A stretch of 64,000 nt of DNA from Microthrixaceae bacterium (GCA_011523825.1 WTFX01000009.1:476420-540419), one strand, 5' to 3'. Shown: positions 43,891-53,205, counted from the first letter of the stretch. Numbers and translations are program-made. The notes: generated by a model not told the origin, from the sequence alone.

Positions 43891-45509
43891 GCGAGGACAA
43901 ACCCGCGGTAGTTGTCCGACGCCACGTCCTCGCAGATCTCAACGTAGGGCGGGAAGCCCGGCAGCGGCATGAAGACCCGGGTCTTGCCCGGGATGTTCGC
44001 CCCCAGGTACCACGAGTTGCAGGTGGGGAACAGCGTCAGGTCGGCCACGGCGTTGACGTAATCGACCCAGTAGGCCTCGGCATCGGCTTCGGGCTCGATC
44101 GTGGCGGCACCCCGCTCGCGCAGGTCCACCAGGCACCGGGCGATCCAGTCGACGTGCTGCTCGATGGACGGGATCATGTTGGTCAGCACCGACGGGCTGC
44201 CGGGACCCGACACGGTGAACATGTTGGGGAAGCCGGTCACACCCAGTCCGAGATAGGTGCGCGGCCCGGCGTCCCAATGATCGACCAGTCGAGCGCCGTC
44301 ACGCCCGGTGATGTTCATCCGCAGCAGGGTTCCGGTCATGGCGTCGAAGCCCGTGGCGAACACGATTGCGTCCACCGGGTACTCCTCGCCGTCGACCACA
44401 ACGCCAGCTGCCGAGATTCGCTCGATCGGCGTCTCGGACACGTCCACCAAGTGAACGTGCGGCAGGTTGAAGGTCTCGTAGTAGTTCGTGTCGAGGCACG
44501 GGCGCTTGCACGCAATGGTGTTGTGCGGGGTGAGCCTGGCGGCAGTCTCGGGATCGTCGACGATCTCGGCGATCTTGCCGCGGACGAACTCCGCCACCCG
44601 GCCGTTCGATTCGGCGTCGAGGCCGATGTCGCCGTAGGCCCGGTAGAAGGTGAAGCCGCCCACCTCCCACCGCTCCTGCATGCGTTCGCCGAACTCGTCG
44701 GCAGTCGCTTCCTTCGCGGGTTCTTCGCCATCGGGCAGCCGCTGCACCATCGCCGCTTGCTGAGTCAGCATCCTGGCCCGCCGCTCGCGGTAGTTGGCCT
44801 TCCAGTCGGCCTGATCGGCTGCATCCAATGGCTCGTTGCGGGCGGGCACCGAGTAGTTCGGCGTGCGCTGGAAGACCGTCAGCTCACGGCACTCATCGGC
44901 GATGACGGGAATCGCCTGAATAGCGGACGACCCCGTGCCGATCACGCCCACCGACAGCCCGGAGAAATCGACGCCTTCGTGCGGCCACCGACCCGTGTGG
45001 TACGTGGGCCCCTCGAACGTCTCGGCGCCGTCGAAGTGCGGGACACTGGCCGTCGACAAGCAGCCGGTTGCCATGACCACGAAGCGCGCCCGGAACTCGC
45101 CACGGTCCGTCTGCAGGCGCCACTGGCTGCCGGCGTCGTCCCAGTCGACCCCGGTGACCGTCGTCTCGAAGCGGATGTCGCGGCGCAAGTCGTAGCGGTC
45201 GGCGACATGGTTGGCGTAGCGGAGGATCTCGGGCTGGCCGGAGTAGCGCTCGGTCCACTCCCATTCCTGCTCGAGTTCGGGGTCGAACGAGTAGGAGTAC
45301 TGCATCGACTCGACATCGCAGCGGGCGCCCGGATAGCGATTCCAGTACCACGTGCCGCCGACGCCGCTGGCTCGCTCAACCACCGTCACGTCGAATCCGA
45401 GCCCGCGCAGCTTGTGGAGCATGTACATGCCGGCGAAACCGGCGCCGACCACGACGACGTCATGGACGCTCGGCCCGCCGTTCATGCTCACGTCATCGGG
45501 GCTGCTCAT
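43887..45509 (-). CDS. Flavin-containing Baeyer-Villiger-type monooxygenase
   Basis: Class B flavoprotein monooxygenase of 540 aa that inserts oxygen next to ketones using NADPH. The FAD motif GAGFAG is at 22-27, with GVGGTWYWNRYPGARCD. The Baeyer-Villiger fingerprint FxGxxxHxxxWP is seen as FEGPTYHTGRWP, and the NADPH motif is GTGSSAIQ. YLGLGVTGFPNMF and GANIPGK are typical near the C-terminus. The start ATG 45509 precedes the FAD motif by 21 residues; an alternative is 45485. With the acyl-CoA genes downstream it could open a ring or ketone for beta-oxidation, which is inference. Confidence 0.9.
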   Translation of the reverse strand: MSSPDDVSMNGGPSVHDVVVVGAGFAGMYMLHKLRGLGFDVTVVERASGVGGTWYWNRYPGARCDVESMQYSYSFDPELEQEWEWTERYSGQPEILRYANHVADRYDLRRDIRFETTVTGVDWDDAGSQWRLQTDRGEFRARFVVMATGCLSTASVPHFDGAETFEGPTYHTGRWPHEGVDFSGLSVGVIGTGSSAIQAIPVIADECRELTVFQRTPNYSVPARNEPLDAADQADWKANYRERRARMLTQQAAMVQRLPDGEEPAKEATADEFGERMQERWEVGGFTFYRAYGDIGLDAESNGRVAEFVRGKIAEIVDDPETAARLTPHNTIACKRPCLDTNYYETFNLPHVHLVDVSETPIERISAAGVVVDGEEYPVDAIVFATGFDAMTGTLLRMNITGRDGARLVDHWDAGPRTYLGLGVTGFPNMFTVSGPGSPSVLTNMIPSIEQHVDWIARCLVDLRERGAATIEPEADAEAYWVDYVNAVADLTLFPTCNSWYLGANIPGKTRVFMPLPGFPPYVEICEDVASDNYRGFVLA

Positions 45510-45576
45510 CGCCGCAGAGACTAGCGATGACTGCCGAAGGCGGCCTGAAGTGCGGCGATGTGGCACGCTCCGGAGG

Positions 45577-47139
45577 ATGGTCCAACCGTGCGACCTCGAC
45601 GCGACTCGTGCAATAGCGCTGCTGGAAGCTGGCGAACTGTCAGCAGTCGAGTTGCTCGAGTCCTGCTTGGCACGCGCTGACGCCACGGACGGCGCGGTGA
45701 ATGCGCTCATCATCCGTGACGACGATGCGGCGGGGTTCGCGGCGCAGGCCGTCGACGCCGCCCGCGCTCGCGGAGAGCGCCCCGGGTCCTTGGCGGGCCT
45801 GCCGGTCGCAATCAAGGACATACAGGCGACTGCCGGGCTGACGACGACCTACGGTGCCGTGCCGTTCGCGGACAACGTGCCTGATGCCGATGACGGCATC
45901 GTGGCCCGCGTCCGGGCGGCCGGTGCGATCATCGTCGGCAAGACCAATACCCCCGAGCTCAGCATCGGCGCCAACACGGTCAATCGCCTCTTCGGCGCCA
46001 CCGGCAACCCGTTCGATCCGTCGCTGACCTGCGGGGGCAGCTCCGGCGGTTCCGCGGTGGCGCTGGCGTGCGGGATGGCGCCGCTCGCCACCGGGTCCGA
46101 TCATGGCGGCAGCTTGCGCATCCCGGCCTCGTATTGCGGGGTGGTCGCCCACCGGTCCACGCCCGGCACCGTCGCGCACGATGAGCGCACGATCGGGCGG
46201 ACCAACTACAGCGTGCAGGGCCCGATGGCCCGCACGGTCGCCGATGCTGCGCTGCTGCTGTCGGTCGTCGCCGGTCGCGATCGCGCCGCCCGCCGCGACC
46301 CCATGGCGTTCCCGCTCGACGCAGCTGCGTTGGCTGACCTGCCGGACGTCGACGTGACGTCGTTGCGGGTCGGCGTCAGCGCCGACCTCGGCGGTTTGCT
46401 GGTCTCCGGAGCTGTCAAGACGGCGTTCGCTGACCGTGTTGAACGACTGGCCGGCTTAGTCGGCTCCGTCGAAGAGGCCGACATCGACCTCAGCGATGCG
46501 CTGGAGGTTGACTGGCAGCTCCGCTCGGACATCTTCGCCACCAACTATCACCGCAGCATTCACCGGTTCGACCCCGATGCGGCCGGGCCAGACGCCAAGA
46601 ACCCAGACGGCGGTTTCAACCCCAATATCCGCGCCACCTACGACGAAGCGCTGCGGACGACCGTGCTCGACATCGCCAAGGCACGGCGGCGCCAGGTGGA
46701 GCTGTACCGGGCGACCGACGCGCTGTTCGACACGTTCGACGTCGTGATCTGCCCCGGAGTGAGCGTGCCGCCATTCGATTGGCGCCAGCTCTACCCCGCC
46801 GAGATCGACGGGCAGCCAGTGCGCAACTACATGGCATGGCTCGGCCTGTCGGCGGCGCTCACAGTGGTGGGCCATCCGGTGACCGCGTTGCCGTGCGGTC
46901 TCGACGGCCAGGGCACCCCGTTCGGTCTGCAGCTCGTCGGCCCGAGCTACAGCGACCGCCGGCTGCTGGGTATCGCAGCGGCACTGGAGGCTGCGTTCAC
47001 CGACGACCCGATCATGGCGCGGCCCGTGCCTGATGTGCACTGGCTAGAAGACGTGGAGACCACCTGCCGGACCGAAGGCAAGCTCGTCCATGCAGCCTCG
47101 CCGCCCCAGCAAGTAGCCGGCGGGGCTTCAGGCCAGTGA
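45577..47139 (+). CDS. Amidase signature family protein
   Basis: Amidase of 520 aa hydrolysing amides with a Ser-cisSer-Lys triad: K80 (PVAIKD), S155 in GGSSGGSA and S179 in GSDHGGSLRIPA. The C-terminal part has CPGVSVPPFDWRQLYP and LPCGLDGQGTPFGLQLVGP. The ATG at 45577 is directly preceded by GGAGG with no spacer, and GGCACGCT lies 7 nt upstream, so a leaderless start is possible. The 3' end overlaps the convergent hydantoinase gene by 12 bp. Substrate unknown. Confidence 0.9.
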   Translation: MVQPCDLDATRAIALLEAGELSAVELLESCLARADATDGAVNALIIRDDDAAGFAAQAVDAARARGERPGSLAGLPVAIKDIQATAGLTTTYGAVPFADNVPDADDGIVARVRAAGAIIVGKTNTPELSIGANTVNRLFGATGNPFDPSLTCGGSSGGSAVALACGMAPLATGSDHGGSLRIPASYCGVVAHRSTPGTVAHDERTIGRTNYSVQGPMARTVADAALLLSVVAGRDRAARRDPMAFPLDAAALADLPDVDVTSLRVGVSADLGGLLVSGAVKTAFADRVERLAGLVGSVEEADIDLSDALEVDWQLRSDIFATNYHRSIHRFDPDAAGPDAKNPDGGFNPNIRATYDEALRTTVLDIAKARRRQVELYRATDALFDTFDVVICPGVSVPPFDWRQLYPAEIDGQPVRNYMAWLGLSAALTVVGHPVTALPCGLDGQGTPFGLQLVGPSYSDRRLLGIAAALEAAFTDDPIMARPVPDVHWLEDVETTCRTEGKLVHAASPPQQVAGGASGQ

Positions 47140-49566
47140 GGGGCGGCCGGCGGCGGTGACCCGCAGCGTTGCCTCGACGAACAGCTCGCGGCCATTGCTC
47201 GGGGCGGTCCGAGTCTGGAAGTGGACGGTGATCTCGGGATCGAGCGCACCCGCCTCGGCCGCCTCGGTTCTCGCAGCCTCGACTGCCTGCGCCGTTGCCC
47301 ACTCCCGGGCTTCGGACAGGCTGTGCCAGATCGGCGGATCCTCGCCCCAATGCGCCCGGTAGCTGCCGCGACGGGGAGCTGTGACCGTGACGTGCTTGGT
47401 GATCCGTATTCGTGCCACCGCTGCGCCGACGGCATTCGCCACCTCGGCGTGAGGGGGGACCACGGCATCCGTACCCAGCAGGTCCGCGATCAGGAGTGCA
47501 TAGGTCACGGCAGGCGCGCCGATGACCACGATCGGGACGGCCGCGCCGGCGTCGATGCGCGCGAGCGGCGCTGGATTGGGCTGCTCCGGTGCAACATCGC
47601 CCGCCACCGGCACAGCCGCGGATTCGCCGACGTCAAGCAGGCCCCAAAGCGGGCTTGCGCCGCTGCGCGCTGCATCGTCGGGCACCGCATCGCCGAGCGG
47701 CACCTCGTCGGGCGCTGCGCCATCGGACGCTGCACTATCTGACGCTGGGCCGACGGACCCAGGCGCGGCAGGACGGCCGAGAATGCGCTGCCGGCGGTCA
47801 AGCGCTGCTTGGGCGAGGGGCCGCCTGGTTTCGGTAGGGACAATGCCGTCAGCACCGAGCGCCACGCCCAGCAGCGCCTCCGCGGCGTCACGCAGTACCA
47901 CCCCCAGCACCCGGCGCGACAGCTCGACGGCTCCCGAGCCGATGTCGACGCCGTACCGGTCGCGCTGGCGGCTGAACAGCTCACTGCCCAACCGCGCTGC
48001 CTCTGCGTCACCCACCTCGTCCGTGTCGACCAAGCCGAGCACGACGCACGCATCGGTCGGCGTCAGCGCGGCACGCCGCAGCGCGCCGCTGCGTTCGAGC
48101 CGCCCCAGCGCACCACGCCAGCGGGCTGATCGCTTCAGGTCCGCCAGCTGGAGCACCCCGCCTGCTGCCTGCACCAGCCGCATGACCTCGCCGTCGATGC
48201 CGCCAGCACCGTCGCTGTCGTCGGTGCCCTCAGGCCTCGCGTCGAGCAGAACCTGTCCGAATTCGGCCAGCGGGGTGTCTGCGGCGAGCTGCTGGCGCAG
48301 CATGCCCAGCACGACATCGGGATGCTGCCGGGCGGCGACGCACAGCGGGATGACCCGGCGCGGCCCGATGGCCAGCTCGCCGCTGGCGCCATCGGCGGGG
48401 ATCCAGATCTCGCTGTCTCCGCCCAGCCCGACGGTCGTCGTGGGAAGCGCCGTCACCATCGTGACGTGACCGGCCACGACGGCCGTGTCGTCTTCGTCGG
48501 ACGACCCCGCCACGGCGACGCCGTCGCGGATCGCGGCGATGTCCGTCGTGGTGCCGCCGATGTCGGCGATGAGGCAGGCCGCGTCGATGTCGGGCCCACT
48601 CTCTGGGGTCCACGTCGCGAGGTGGCGGGCGCCGATCACGCTCGCCGCAGGCCCGGAGAGCACCGTTTCGATGGGGCGCAGCGTCACGAAGTCAGCCCCC
48701 ACGAGCGAGCCGTCGCCGCGTACGACCATGAGCGGCGCGTTGAGTCCGAGCGATGCCATGGCTGCCCGGATCGCGTCGGTGAACCGCGCCGTGACCGAGA
48801 TGAGCTGGGCGTTGAGCAGCGTCGTCACCGCGCGGCGCGGGCCGCCGAGCCGCGGCGACAGCTCATGGCTGCACGTCACCGGCTTGCCGGTGAGCCGGCG
48901 AATGGTGTCACGCGCCGCCAACTCGTGCGAGTTGTTGCGGACGCTGAACTGGGCCGCCACCGCATACGCATCGACAGCTCCGTCGATGCGTTCCGTGGCC
49001 CGACGCAGTTCGTCCAGGTCCAGGGGGGCACGCATGTCGCCTTGGGCGGTGTGGCCGCCGTCGACCAGCACCACCGGCGCCGACGCCAGATTCCCGCCCA
49101 TGCGCTCAGGATCGGGGCCGCTGCCTTGGTCACCGGACGGGGAGCCCGCCCGCGCGCTGCCTCGCCGCGCGTTGCCCACTCCCAGGCCGACGCGCGCCAG
49201 CGCTTCGGGTTCGAAGCCGATGGCGACCAAGCCGGCGGGACGGCTCGCGCCTTCGACTAGCGCGTTCGTCGCCAGCGTCGTCGAGACCGCCACCAGCCCG
49301 ATGCCGGCTGCGCTCGGGAGGCTGCCTGCTGGGGCTGTTGGGTCTGCTGGATCTTCTGATTCGCTGCCTGCCGCGAGCACGCGCGTCATGGCCTCGACCA
49401 CGCAGCCGTAGAGGTCGTCGTGCCTGGTCGGGGTCTTGGCAGCCGCCACGACGCGGTCGGCGGCTCCATCGGCGCCGAATGCGTACACGACGGCGTCGGT
49501 GAACGTGCCGCCTGTGTCGATGCCCAAACAGAAGCGGCCTGGCGCCGGCCCGAGCGGTGTCGTCAC
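47128..49566 (-). CDS. Hydantoinase/oxoprolinase family protein, subunit A (HyuA-like)
   Basis: ATP-dependent hydantoinase or acetone carboxylase-like subunit of 812 aa. The N-terminal HyuA domain begins CLGIDTGGTFTDAVVY, and the second ATPase-like motif is IADIGGTTTDIAAI. It is longer than the usual 650-700 aa because of low-complexity inserts (for example SASDGAAPDEVPLGDAV near 650). The partner HyuB subunit is not adjacent or elsewhere in the window. The GTG at 49566 is preceded by GGCACACT at 7 nt and starts just before the family N-terminus; an ATG at 49656 adds Arg-rich sequence. Confidence 0.82.
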   Translation of the reverse strand: MTTPLGPAPGRFCLGIDTGGTFTDAVVYAFGADGAADRVVAAAKTPTRHDDLYGCVVEAMTRVLAAGSESEDPADPTAPAGSLPSAAGIGLVAVSTTLATNALVEGASRPAGLVAIGFEPEALARVGLGVGNARRGSARAGSPSGDQGSGPDPERMGGNLASAPVVLVDGGHTAQGDMRAPLDLDELRRATERIDGAVDAYAVAAQFSVRNNSHELAARDTIRRLTGKPVTCSHELSPRLGGPRRAVTTLLNAQLISVTARFTDAIRAAMASLGLNAPLMVVRGDGSLVGADFVTLRPIETVLSGPAASVIGARHLATWTPESGPDIDAACLIADIGGTTTDIAAIRDGVAVAGSSDEDDTAVVAGHVTMVTALPTTTVGLGGDSEIWIPADGASGELAIGPRRVIPLCVAARQHPDVVLGMLRQQLAADTPLAEFGQVLLDARPEGTDDSDGAGGIDGEVMRLVQAAGGVLQLADLKRSARWRGALGRLERSGALRRAALTPTDACVVLGLVDTDEVGDAEAARLGSELFSRQRDRYGVDIGSGAVELSRRVLGVVLRDAAEALLGVALGADGIVPTETRRPLAQAALDRRQRILGRPAAPGSVGPASDSAASDGAAPDEVPLGDAVPDDAARSGASPLWGLLDVGESAAVPVAGDVAPEQPNPAPLARIDAGAAVPIVVIGAPAVTYALLIADLLGTDAVVPPHAEVANAVGAAVARIRITKHVTVTAPRRGSYRAHWGEDPPIWHSLSEAREWATAQAVEAARTEAAEAGALDPEITVHFQTRTAPSNGRELFVEATLRVTAAGRPSLA

Positions 49567-49579
49567 CGCAGAAAGTGTG
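49567..49579 (-). promoter_or_regulatory. Putative leaderless promoter of the hydantoinase gene
   Basis: On the minus strand GGCACACT, hexamer at 49579-49574, lies 7 nt before the GTG at 49566. It is the same octamer as before galE and modA. Confidence 0.45.
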
Positions 49580-49700
49580 CCAGCGAGAAGCCGGCGGGCG
49601 CGTCGACCTGCGGGTCGAGTGGACTCGAATGCTCGCGTCGGTGAGACTGCGGGCACGGTGGCAGGCTGGCTGCCGATCCAAGCGCTACGAGGAGGAACCG

Positions 49701-50108
49701 ATGGGCGTCAAGTCAGTGAACGAGATGGTTGCGGAGGCCAAGACCCGCATCGACAACATCTCACCGGCGGAGGCGCACCGGCGTGTCACCGAGGAGAACG
49801 CGTTGATCGTGGACATCCGCGATGTCCGTGAGCTCCAGCGAGACGGTGCCATCGTGGGCTCTACGCACGCACCGCGCGGCATGCTCGAGTTCTGGGTATC
49901 GCCCGATTCGCCGTACACCAAGGCAGAGTTCCAAGAAGGCCGAGAACTCATCTTGAGTTGCGCGGCCGGCGGTCGGTCCGCCTTGTCTGCTGACACGCTG
50001 CAGGACATGGGAGTGGCCAAGGTCAGCCATATCGAGACCGGCTTCGCCGGCTGGAGAGCCGACGGGTTCGCCGTCACCGACTACGAGACGTTCCGGTCTC
50101 AGCGCTGA
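49701..50108 (+). CDS. Rhodanese-like domain protein
   Basis: Single-domain rhodanese of 135 aa, a sulfur carrier or sulfurtransferase. The active-site loop is C87-AAGGRS (LILSCAAGGRSAL). DIRDVRELQRDGAIVGSTHAPRGMLEFW is the conserved first half. GAGGAGG lies 4-10 nt before the ATG at 49701. It is transcribed divergently from hyuA and is probably co-transcribed with the dimethylformamidase-like gene 37 nt downstream. The sulfur acceptor is unknown. Confidence 0.9.
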   Translation: MGVKSVNEMVAEAKTRIDNISPAEAHRRVTEENALIVDIRDVRELQRDGAIVGSTHAPRGMLEFWVSPDSPYTKAEFQEGRELILSCAAGGRSALSADTLQDMGVAKVSHIETGFAGWRADGFAVTDYETFRSQR

Positions 50109-50149
50109 TCACCGCAGGATCGCCTGCCCACCGGAGGTCACAGCGGTGA
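50105..50149 (+). other. Possible CTG-initiated relay from rhodanese to the dimethylformamidase-like gene
   Basis: The rhodanese stop is CTGA. The frame of that CTG (50105) stays open for 14 codons and closes on TGA at 50147-50149, overlapping the GTG start of the next gene (GTGA). An excellent GGAGGT Shine-Dalgarno (50133-50138) lies 7 nt before that GTG, so independent initiation is also likely. Confidence 0.4.
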
Positions 50150-52392
50150 CGGACACCAACGCGCCCGAAGCCAAGCAAGTCACCGGCTATTGCGAGCCGT
50201 GGTCGCTGCGCGCCGGTGAGCCGGTGCGCCTGATGGCGTCGAGCCACCGGCCCGGCCGGGCGGAGGTCGACATCACGCAGATCGTCTGCGGCGACCCCAC
50301 CCGTTACGGCCCCGGTTTCGACGAGCGGCCGGTACCTGCAGCCGGAAGCTGGTCAGTCGAGCTCGACGAACAGCCGCTCACCCCTGGCTCGTACGGCGTC
50401 GCATCCCTCGACGGCCTTCCGGGCGGAGGACGGGTGGCCCTGCAGGCATGGGTGATGCCGACACTGCCTGATCGGCCGGCGCGCATCGCGACACTGACGG
50501 CACGGCCTACAGCGGCACCTCAGGGATCGGCAAGCATCGACATCCTGCGGATCGAGCTCGACGGCGGCCGAGCGGTGGCGGTGAGCGCGGCAACCGGGCC
50601 TGAAACCCGCGTCGTCATCGACGAGGTACCGCTCACCCGCAACCGGTGGTACCTGATCGCAGCCGATCTCGACCTTGAGGCGGCGACGCTGAACGCCGTG
50701 CTGGTGACGCTGCGCTCGGACTCGCCTGGTCGCGACGCCGTCGAAGGAGACCGGCTCAGCGACAGATCTGCGAGCGACCTGTCGTCGGGTTGGGCCTTGC
50801 ACGCCGTTCACGGCGTGCGAGCAGCGACGAGCTTGCGACCGGAGGCCCCAGCTCAGGGGTTCGCTCCCGACGAGCTGTGGCTGGCTGCCGGCCGCGGCGG
50901 CGAACGATTCGACGGCCGCATCGCGAGACCGGTGCTGCAGTGCGGCGAAACCACCGCTCGCTGGGATCTCAGCACCGACATGGCCGGTCGCGCGGTGCCG
51001 GCCAGCGAAGGGGCCGCCGGACCGCTCGTGCTGCACCAGCTGCCGACCCGTGGGATCACCGGACCAGCGTGGGACGGTTCCGCTCACCGGTGGTCCGACA
51101 ATCCAGCGCACTACGACGCCGTCCACTTCCATCACGACGACCAGTACGACGCTGGCTGGGAGACCACCGTCGAGGCGACGCTGCCGGAGGACCTTCCGAG
51201 CGGGATTTACGCCTTCCGGGTGCGCGGCGACGCCGGCGACGACCGTGTGCCGTTCTTCGTCCGCCCCGCCGCGGCCGCACGCACTGCCGGCGTGGCCCTG
51301 CTGATGCCGACAGCCACGTACATGGCCTATGCCAACCACCGGATGCTGATCGACGGCGCCGACTTCATGTCGACGCGCACCAAGCTGCGGCCCGAGCACG
51401 CCTATGTCCGGGATCATCCCGAGCTCGGCCTCAGCCACTACGAGAAGCACCCTGATCGCAGCGGGGTCATGTTCAGCTCACGCCTGCGACCCGTGCTGAA
51501 CCTGCGCCCCGGCGCAGACGGCTGGAACTTCACGCCGGACACCGACATCAACGCCTTCCTCGAGCACCTTGAAGTCGGCCACGACATCGTGACCGACGAG
51601 GACCTGCACGCCGACGGCCTGGCTGCCATCGCGCCGTACCGGGTGCTGGTGACCGGCAGCCACCCTGAGTACTGGTCCACCGCCATGCTGGACGCGCTCG
51701 CCGATTGGCAGCGAGACGGCGGCCGGCTGATGTACCTAGGCGGCAACGGCTTCTACTGGCGGGTGGCGTTCAGCGACGCCTGGCCGGGTGCCATCGAGCT
51801 GCGCCGGGCAGAGGACGGCGTGCGGAACTGGCAGACCGGGCCGGGGGAGAGCTACCACGCCTGGGACGGCGAGTACGGGGGGCTGTGGCGCCGCCAGGGT
51901 CGTGCCCCCAACGAGATCTGCGGCATCGGGTTCGCGGCGCAGGGTTTCGAGAAGGCCACCTACTTCGTCCGCGATCCTGGAGCGGACAGCTCGCGGGCGG
52001 CGTGGATCCTCGACGGGGTGCCCGCCGAGCGCATCGGCACGTCCGGGCTGGGCGGCGGCGCAGCCGGTCAAGAGGTGGACCGCTACGACATACGGCTCGG
52101 ATCACCAGGCCACGCTGTGGTGCTGGCCTCGGCGACGACGTTCGGTCCCGACATGCTGCGCACCAAGGAGGAGTTCGAGGGCTCAGTGTTCTTCCCGACG
52201 CCCGACCCGATGGTGCGCGCCGACATGGTGTTCTACGAGACGCCGAACGGTGGGGCGGTGTTCTCAGTCGGTTCGATCTCGTGGTTCGGCGCGCTGGCCC
52301 GCGACGGGTACGACAACGACATCGCACGCATCACGGCCAACGTGGTGCGACGCTTCGCCGACCCTGAGCCGTTCCCGCCGCCGGCTGCCTGA
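50146..52392 (+). CDS. N,N-dimethylformamidase large (beta) subunit-like protein
   Basis: Large protein of 748 aa resembling DmfA2, the iron-dependent large subunit that hydrolyses dimethylformamide. The N-terminal part (about 1-250) is a beta-sandwich, with a concanavalin-like lectin flavour. The C-terminal part has TATYMAYANHRM, the SHPEYWS motif with candidate iron and catalytic residues, and EVDRYDIRLGSPGHAV. No small subunit gene (DmfA1, about 130 aa) is adjacent, and many homologues annotated this way have unknown substrates. A strong Shine-Dalgarno supports the GTG start. Confidence 0.8.
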   Translation: MTDTNAPEAKQVTGYCEPWSLRAGEPVRLMASSHRPGRAEVDITQIVCGDPTRYGPGFDERPVPAAGSWSVELDEQPLTPGSYGVASLDGLPGGGRVALQAWVMPTLPDRPARIATLTARPTAAPQGSASIDILRIELDGGRAVAVSAATGPETRVVIDEVPLTRNRWYLIAADLDLEAATLNAVLVTLRSDSPGRDAVEGDRLSDRSASDLSSGWALHAVHGVRAATSLRPEAPAQGFAPDELWLAAGRGGERFDGRIARPVLQCGETTARWDLSTDMAGRAVPASEGAAGPLVLHQLPTRGITGPAWDGSAHRWSDNPAHYDAVHFHHDDQYDAGWETTVEATLPEDLPSGIYAFRVRGDAGDDRVPFFVRPAAAARTAGVALLMPTATYMAYANHRMLIDGADFMSTRTKLRPEHAYVRDHPELGLSHYEKHPDRSGVMFSSRLRPVLNLRPGADGWNFTPDTDINAFLEHLEVGHDIVTDEDLHADGLAAIAPYRVLVTGSHPEYWSTAMLDALADWQRDGGRLMYLGGNGFYWRVAFSDAWPGAIELRRAEDGVRNWQTGPGESYHAWDGEYGGLWRRQGRAPNEICGIGFAAQGFEKATYFVRDPGADSSRAAWILDGVPAERIGTSGLGGGAAGQEVDRYDIRLGSPGHAVVLASATTFGPDMLRTKEEFEGSVFFPTPDPMVRADMVFYETPNGGAVFSVGSISWFGALARDGYDNDIARITANVVRRFADPEPFPPPAA

Positions 52393-52409
52393 CCGCGCGA
52401 GGCGGCCGA

Positions 52410-53126
52410 TCAGCCCTCTTTGCGCGCTTCGGAAATGAGTTCGCTCACCCGATTCGCCGCCGGTGCGTAGTCGGGATCAACTTCGGGGCCGGGCACGAAC
52501 TCGGGCACTTCGACGCGCTCGGGACCAGACGGCGGTGTTGCACGCGCTGGCGCGGCTGCAGGCGCCGGTGCCGCCGCAGCGGGTTCGGCTGCGGGCGCTG
52601 GTGTCGGTTCGGCAGCCGAGCTCTCTGCGTCATCTGCCGAACTCTCCGCGACCAGGGCCGGACTGCTCTCGGGGGCCGGGACACCGGTTGCCTCGCGTGC
52701 GGACTGAGAGCGGGCGAGAATCGCGGCGAGTCGGGGATCAGCGCCGCTGTCATCGGTGGACGACTCCGCGGCCGCAGTCGTATCCGCCGCCGGTGCCGTG
52801 GCGGGTTCTGCTGCCGGCTGGTCGGTGCTCGCTGCCGGCAGCCCACGCGACTCAGCTGCCGCGGCACGGGCTTCGGCAATCTGCGCTCGTTCCTGGGCGG
52901 CCTCGATTTCCTCTCGCGCCCTGCGGGCCAGGAACTGCGGCCACTCGTCTTCGGGCACCAGCTTGCTGTGGGCCACCGAGATGACTTCGACGCCATTGTC
53001 GAACCGCACGCGGTAACGCTTGATGGCGAAGCCGAGGCCCCGGCCACACTTGCCTGGCGTGCCTTCGGGGACGCCGGGGAGGTCTTCGTTGACTACGACC
53101 CGGGTGCCGCGCCTGTACTCGCTCAT
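52410..53126 (-). CDS. Hypothetical protein with SH3/KOW-like N-terminus and Ala/Pro-rich tail
   Basis: I do not recognise a characterised family. Residues 1-60 (GTRVVVNEDLPGVPEGTPGKCGRG, then KRYRVRFDNGVEVISVAHSKLVPEDEW) look like a small beta-barrel of SH3/KOW type. Residues 60-90 form a charged helix. The long Ala/Pro/Glu/Ser-rich region (about 90-210) is disordered, and the end RVSELISEARKEG is a short helix. No signal peptide or membrane segment. The ATG overlaps the stop of an upstream 10-codon ORF (ATGA) that itself appears leaderless. Confidence 0.65.
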   Translation of the reverse strand: MSEYRRGTRVVVNEDLPGVPEGTPGKCGRGLGFAIKRYRVRFDNGVEVISVAHSKLVPEDEWPQFLARRAREEIEAAQERAQIAEARAAAAESRGLPAASTDQPAAEPATAPAADTTAAAESSTDDSGADPRLAAILARSQSAREATGVPAPESSPALVAESSADDAESSAAEPTPAPAAEPAAAAPAPAAAPARATPPSGPERVEVPEFVPGPEVDPDYAPAANRVSELISEARKEG

Positions 53127-53170
53127 GACCAGGTTCCGCTGACGCTCGCGCTCATCGTTGCGGGAGCGTA
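53123..53170 (-). other. Leaderless 10-codon upstream ORF coupled by ATGA
   Basis: On the minus strand TACGCT (53170-53165) is followed by 9 nt and an ATG at 53155. This opens MSASVSGTWS, whose TGA (53125-53123) overlaps the ATG at 53126 of the hypothetical protein. It is a relay with no upstream gene: the ribosome would load on the mini-ORF first. Confidence 0.5.
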
Positions 53171-53205
53171 CCGGCGAATCGAGCTTGCTTCACCGGCCCG
53201 GCACC

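Noticed and set aside
45570..45579. GGAGG directly before the amidase ATG as a ribosome binding site
   Set aside because: Zero spacing to the ATG makes it unsuitable for normal Shine-Dalgarno pairing; a leaderless start is equally possible, so I left it uncalled.
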